DNA of 44,805 nt. Source: Oscillibacter sp. GTDB lineage: Bacteria > Bacillota > Clostridia > Oscillospirales > Oscillospiraceae. Every line of letters begins with the position of its first letter. Within the stretch, counting starts at the first letter, position 1. The stretch covers positions 1 to 44,805 of the forward strand of contig JAFSRH010000001.1 of the NCBI GenBank assembly GCA_017446225.1, in the 5' to 3' direction. Position numbers and translations under genes: made by a program. This document shows, in pieces, positions 41,620 through 44,805 of the stretch. Under the pieces are notes generated by a model. It saw only the letters and a list, made by a program, of their open reading frames with translations, was not told the origin of the DNA and did not search any database.

Positions 41620-42459
41620 TTACGGAAACAGGGTTTCGTCAAAGACTTCGCCCTTGGCCACGATGTTGGTCGGACCGGTCAGCAACAGTCCGGCAACGCG
41701 CGCTCCGTCCCGTTGCACGTCCGTATAGAGCGTCCCGCCGGTCATCTCCGCGCGGACGCGGTTTCCGGAGACCTCCCCGCGCAGGGTCAGGACCGCCGCC
41801 ACGGACGCCGTACCGGTCCCACAGGCGTAAGTGAAGTCCTCTACGCCGCGTTCAAAGGTACGTTCGTAGAAGGTATCCGGCCCGGTGAGGTCGTAAAAGT
41901 TGACATTGGCGCCTTTGGGGAAATCGGGGTGCCAGCGGAAGGCGCGTCCGAGTTCGCGCAGGGCGTTTTCTTCGGCGTCGCGCAGTCCGGGATAGGCGAT
42001 GACCGCGTGGGGCAGGCCGGGACTGCCTAACTCCACGTACGCGCACGGCCACGCTTTCCCGTCCAGTTCCACCACGCGGCGCAGGTCCATGACGGTCGGG
42101 TCGTTGAGGCGGACGCGGTACAGGCGGCGGTCGATACGCTCTCCCGTGACCGGTCCGGCGGTCGTCTCCACGCGCTGGCGCGGCCCGGCAAGGCCCGTCT
42201 CGTAGCCGTAGCGGCACACGCACCGCGCCCCGTTGCCGCACATCTCCCCCGGACTGCCGTCCGAGTTATAGAACCACATCCGGAAATCCCCGTCCCCCGC
42301 GGGCGCGTCCACGACCATGAGGCCGTCCGCGCCGATGGAAAGGCGCCGTTCGCACAGCGTTTTCGCAATGCGCGGGAAGTCCTCCGGGGAAAGATGTTCC
42401 TCCAGATTGTTGAGAATCAAAAAATCGTTGCCCGCTCCGTTCATTTTCCAGAATCGCAC
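41620..42459 (-). CDS. dapF: Diaminopimelate epimerase
   Basis: Converts LL- to meso-diaminopimelate for lysine and peptidoglycan. The 279-residue product starts VRFWKMNGAGNDF; both catalytic cysteine motifs are present, MCGNGARC near 80 and DFTYACGTGTASV near 222. The GTG at 42459 matches the family start, though its ribosome site (GGGGGCGG) is poor; an ATG 15 nt downstream is an alternative but removes the conserved first strand. Read from its own promoter, divergent from pncB. Confidence 0.95.
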   Translation of the reverse strand: MRFWKMNGAGNDFLILNNLEEHLSPEDFPRIAKTLCERRLSIGADGLMVVDAPAGDGDFRMWFYNSDGSPGEMCGNGARCVCRYGYETGLAGPRQRVETTAGPVTGERIDRRLYRVRLNDPTVMDLRRVVELDGKAWPCAYVELGSPGLPHAVIAYPGLRDAEENALRELGRAFRWHPDFPKGANVNFYDLTGPDTFYERTFERGVEDFTYACGTGTASVAAVLTLRGEVSGNRVRAEMTGGTLYTDVQRDGARVAGLLLTGPTNIVAKGEVFDETLFP

Positions 42460-42489
42460 GCCGCCGCCCCCGTTCTTTAGGATGGGTCC

Positions 42490-42518
42490 ATTATAGCACG
42501 GTTTTCCGCGGGGGGCAA
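42490..42518 (-). promoter_or_regulatory. Promoter of dapF
   Basis: Minus strand TTGCCC, 17-bp spacer, TATAAT, about 30 bp before the start. Confidence 0.75.
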
Positions 42519-42557
42519 TCGAAAATACTGTACTTCCATAAAATTTACGCGCGGTCA

Positions 42558-42586
42558 TTGATTTTTCGCGTCCCGCGTTGTATAAT
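42558..42586 (+). promoter_or_regulatory. Promoter of pncB
   Basis: TTGATT, 17-bp spacer, TATAAT, 32 bp before the ATG. Confidence 0.8.
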
Positions 42587-42618
42587 CAGCGGAAATCGCC
42601 GTTTCAGAGGTGCTGACT

Positions 42619-44067
42619 ATGAATACAACCAAAGTCCCGAATATGACCATGCTTTGTGACTTCTACGAACTGACCATGGCCAACGGCTACTTCCGCTCCG
42701 GACAGAAAGAGCGGATCACGTACTTCGACCTCTTTTTCCGGGACGTTCCGGACAACGGCGGCTTCGCCATCTGCGCCGGTCTGCAACAGGTCATTGACTA
42801 TATCCGGAATCTGCATTTCGAGGAAGAGGACATTTCCTATCTGCGCGGACGGAACCTCTTTACGGAAGAGTTCCTTTCGTACCTCCGCACGTTCCGCTTC
42901 ACCGGCGACCTGTGGGCGATTCCGGAGGGGACGCCGATTTTCCCCCGCGAACCGGTCATTACCGTCCGCGCCCCCGCGATTCAGGCCCAGTTAATCGAGA
43001 CCTTCCTTCTGCTGACCGTCAACCATCAAAGCCTGATCGCCACGAAAGCCAACCGCATTACGCGCGCCGCCGAGGGCCGGACCGTACTGGAATTCGGCTC
43101 GCGCCGCGCGCAGGGCATTGACGCCGCGATTGTCGGGGCGCGTTCGGCGTACATTGGCGGCTGTAAGGGCACGGCCTGTACGATTTCCGACCAGATTTAC
43201 GGCGTCCCGGCGGGCGGGACCATGGCCCACTCGTGGGTGCAGATGTTCGACACCCAGTACGACGCCTTCCGGACCTACTGCGAACTCTACCCCAACAACG
43301 CCACGCTGCTGGTCGACACCTATAATACGCTCAAGTCCGGCGTACCGGACGCGATACGCGCCTTTAACGAGGTCTTGCGGCCGCGGGGAATCACATCGTG
43401 CGGAATCCGGCTGGATTCGGGCGACATTGCGTGGCTGTCGCGGGAGGCGCGGCGTATGCTGGACGAGGCCGGCTGGACGGGGTGCAAAATTTCCGCGTCC
43501 AACTCGCTGGACGAATACATCATCCGGGACCTGTCGCGGCAGGGGGCGCGCATTGACCTTTACGGCGTGGGCGAACGCCTGATTACGTCCAGCAGTACGC
43601 CGTATTTCGGCGGCGTGTACAAGCTCGTGGGCGTGGAGAACGAGGACGGCACGATTATGCCCAAAATCAAAGTCAGCGAAAACGTGGACAAGATTACCGT
43701 CCCGCATTTCAAAAAGGTGTACCGCCTGTACAATCCGGAGAGCGGCAAGGCGGAGGCGGACTATATCTGCCTCCGGGACGAAACCCTTGACGGCGTGGAC
43801 GAGCTGGAACTGTTCGACCCCTTCGCCACGTGGAAGCGGAACACGTACCGGAATTTCGTGGCCAAGGAGCTGATGGAGCCGGTCTTTCTGGGCGGGGAAC
43901 TGGTCATGAAGGAGCGGACGCTGAACGAGATTCAAGGCTACTGTCAGCGGCAGGTCGATTCCCTGTGGGACGAGGTCAAGCGCTTCGACAATCCGCACCA
44001 CTACTATGTGGACCTGTCGCAAAAGCTCTGGGACATCCAGAACGCCCTCTTGCAGAACAGGCGCTGA
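42619..44067 (+). CDS. pncB: Nicotinate phosphoribosyltransferase
   Basis: First step of the Preiss-Handler route to NAD from nicotinate and PRPP. The 482-residue product shows MLCDFYELTMANGYF near 10, FAICAGLQQVIDYI, VLEFGSRRAQG near 158, MAHSWVQMF near 205 and IRLDSGDIAWLS near 260, ending in a C-terminal domain with FDNPHHYYVDLSQKLWD. AGAGGTG lies 6 nt before the ATG at 42619. Monocistronic with a terminator. Confidence 0.96.
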   Translation: MNTTKVPNMTMLCDFYELTMANGYFRSGQKERITYFDLFFRDVPDNGGFAICAGLQQVIDYIRNLHFEEEDISYLRGRNLFTEEFLSYLRTFRFTGDLWAIPEGTPIFPREPVITVRAPAIQAQLIETFLLLTVNHQSLIATKANRITRAAEGRTVLEFGSRRAQGIDAAIVGARSAYIGGCKGTACTISDQIYGVPAGGTMAHSWVQMFDTQYDAFRTYCELYPNNATLLVDTYNTLKSGVPDAIRAFNEVLRPRGITSCGIRLDSGDIAWLSREARRMLDEAGWTGCKISASNSLDEYIIRDLSRQGARIDLYGVGERLITSSSTPYFGGVYKLVGVENEDGTIMPKIKVSENVDKITVPHFKKVYRLYNPESGKAEADYICLRDETLDGVDELELFDPFATWKRNTYRNFVAKELMEPVFLGGELVMKERTLNEIQGYCQRQVDSLWDEVKRFDNPHHYYVDLSQKLWDIQNALLQNRR

Positions 44068-44074
44068 CAGTACG

Positions 44075-44104
44075 GCCCCCTGATTCCGCGCGGAATCGGG
44101 GGGC
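44075..44104 (+). terminator. Terminator of pncB
   Basis: Stem GCCCCC-GATTCCG / CGGAATC-GGGGGC with one mismatch, then TTT; 8 bp after the stop. Confidence 0.8.
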
Positions 44105-44115
44105 TTTCGTAAGTA

Positions 44116-44152
44116 TTTACAAATTGTTTCCGGAATTGTTTACAAACTGTTT
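44116..44152. repeat. Direct repeat upstream of the pilin promoter
   Basis: TTTACAAATTGTTT (44116-44129) and TTTACAAACTGTTT (44139-44152) differ at one base and start 23 bp apart, about two helical turns, in an AT-rich stretch 23 bp before the -35 box. Confidence 0.6.
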
Positions 44153-44174
44153 ATATTTTTTTTGGAAAAATCCC

Positions 44175-44203
44175 TTGCATTTTGTCGAAGAATGGGGTAT
44201 AAT
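44175..44203 (+). promoter_or_regulatory. Promoter of leader B (prepilin)
   Basis: TTGCAT, 17-bp spacer, TATAAT. Its spacer contains TGTCGAA (44183-44189), identical to a Spo0A half-box; this may be chance. Confidence 0.8.
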
Positions 44204-44209
44204 CAGGCT

Positions 44210-44613
44210 ACAGAACACATAGAGCGGCAGTCTTTGAAATGTTCGCACCATTCCAAAGACCTGTACTGAGTGGACGTTGTTAAGATAAGCACTCAACACA
44301 CCGGAGTTTTCCGGACCGCAGGGACTATTATACCCGTTTTTCCATATCTTTTGCAAGGCTCATTACCGTTTTTTTTCGGCGCCGTCGAGTTCGGGCGGCG
44401 GAAACTGACGGGGTTCATGGATGGGCCGCGCAAGAGGCGGGACTGCGTGGCGTGATAGGCTTTTGCGGCACGCTTTGATAGCCATATCAAGCGGCGTTGA
44501 GGTTCACTCAACGCCGCTTTTGTGTGTTCTGGCAGAGCCGCCGGAGGGAGCAGTGACGTATGCTTCCCTTCCGGGTCCGGCCTGTCAGATCATGCCAAAG
44601 GAGGCTATCAAAG
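44210..44613 (+). ncRNA. Leader B: second copy of the candidate riboswitch/attenuator
   Basis: Homologue of leader A. Outer helix AUAG/CUAU (44219-44222, 44325-44328) and inner GCGG/CCGC (44224-44227, 44316-44319) enclose P2 (44230-44236/44254-44260), P3 GAGUG/CACUC (44268-44272/44290-44294), the fixed linker AACACA (44295-44300) and P4 CCGGA/UCCGG (44301-44305/44310-44314). P2, P4 and the closing helices differ in sequence from leader A yet still pair. A longer variable section (44330-44480) precedes the terminator-like hairpin, and a further hairpin with GGGAGC...GCUUCCC precedes the prepilin ribosome site. Confidence 0.7.
44491..44521 (+). terminator. Terminator-like hairpin inside leader B
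   Basis: Eleven-bp perfect stem GCGGCGTTGAG / CTCAACGCCGC with a 5-nt loop, then TTTTGTGTG. The 5' arm GTTGAG could alternatively pair with CTCAAC at 44292-44297. Confidence 0.7.
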
Positions 44614-44805
44614 ATGAAGAAATGGAACAAAGGCGGCTTTACGCTTGCCGAGTTGCTCATCGTGGTGGCGATTATCGCCATTCTGGTGGCGATCGGCATT
44701 CCGGCCTTCTCCACGGCTATGGAGCGTTCGCGCGAAGCGGTGGACCTTGCCAACATGCGCGCCGCCTACGCGGAGTTCATGGCCGGTACGCTGGGGGATG
44801 ACTAC
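44614..44805 (+). CDS. Type IV prepilin-like protein (cut by window end)
   Basis: The first 64 residues are a classic type IV pilin or pseudopilin N-terminus: a short basic leader MKKWNKGG, prepilin-peptidase cleavage after the second Gly, then FTLAELLIVVAIIAILVAIGIPAF with Glu at position 5 of the mature protein. The following helix continues STAMERSREAVDLANMRAAY. AAAGGAGG is 8 nt before the ATG. The rest of the gene lies beyond the window, so major pilin and minor pseudopilin cannot be told apart. It is read through structured leader B. Confidence 0.92.
   Translation, partial: MKKWNKGGFTLAELLIVVAIIAILVAIGIPAFSTAMERSREAVDLANMRAAYAEFMAGTLGDDY

Noticed and set aside
1-44805. tRNA, rRNA or CRISPR arrays
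   Set aside because: Intergenic gaps were read on both strands; no cloverleaf, rRNA signature or regularly spaced repeat array was seen.

Overview
The window looks like chromosome from a GC-rich, spore-forming member of the Clostridia, probably an Oscillospiraceae-type gut anaerobe. The evidence is the sporulation genes (gpr, spoIIR and a GerS-like lipoprotein beside alr), the Gram-positive style lipoproteins and S-layer-like domain, ATGA-coupled operons, and sigma-A promoters with 17-bp spacers. This placement is inferred from gene content only.

Layout. 1-3.2 kb: a chemoreceptor converges on the minus-strand operon murI-DUF1934-argS-telA (6.4 to 1.8 kb). 6.5-8.2 kb: a small unknown gene, then DUF3793 and flavodoxin genes behind a promoter with two GTTAG-N6-CTAAC operators. 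8.3-11.8 kb: minus-strand operon nagZ-like, tmcAL, RsiV-like lipoprotein. 12-15.6 kb: a glycosyltransferase, a standalone ComEC-type metallo-hydrolase and a secreted leucine-rich-repeat protein with a long structured leader. 15.7-18.8 kb: operon obgE-tsaE-tsaB-upp, converging on spoIIR. 19.5-22.4 kb: an AT-richer accessory patch with a truncated hsdS, a cation/proton antiporter, a deletion derivative of an IS and a tiny ORF. 22.4-30 kb: three large exported proteins (CAP domain; BspA repeats plus a papain-like domain; YcdB/SLH-like), then cysK. 31-34.4 kb: a solitary Dam-type methylase, gpr, an apparent small-RNA locus and a patatin lipase. 34.4-42.5 kb: minus-strand dapF, beta-CASP nuclease, lipoprotein, cls, nnrD, gerS-like, alr and mazF. 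42.6-44.8 kb: pncB, then a second copy of the structured leader in front of a prepilin gene cut by the window edge.

Two observations stand out. (1) The leaders at about 14.2-14.5 kb and 44.2-44.6 kb, 30 kb apart, are homologous. Each starts at a TTGCAW-N17-TATMAT promoter and folds into a junction closed by a co-varying helix around three hairpins with a fixed AACACA linker, followed by a terminator-like hairpin whose 5' arm could instead pair with the junction strand. This looks like an undescribed riboswitch or attenuator class controlling surface proteins. I could not match it to a class I know. (2) A promoter and operator nearly identical to those of the DUF3793-flavodoxin operon recur at about 33.1 kb. 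There they drive only a roughly 90-nt transcript with a pyrimidine-rich anti-Shine-Dalgarno stretch and an intrinsic terminator, which suggests a metal-responsive regulatory sRNA.

All functional statements come from reading translations and motifs by eye; no database search or folding program was run.
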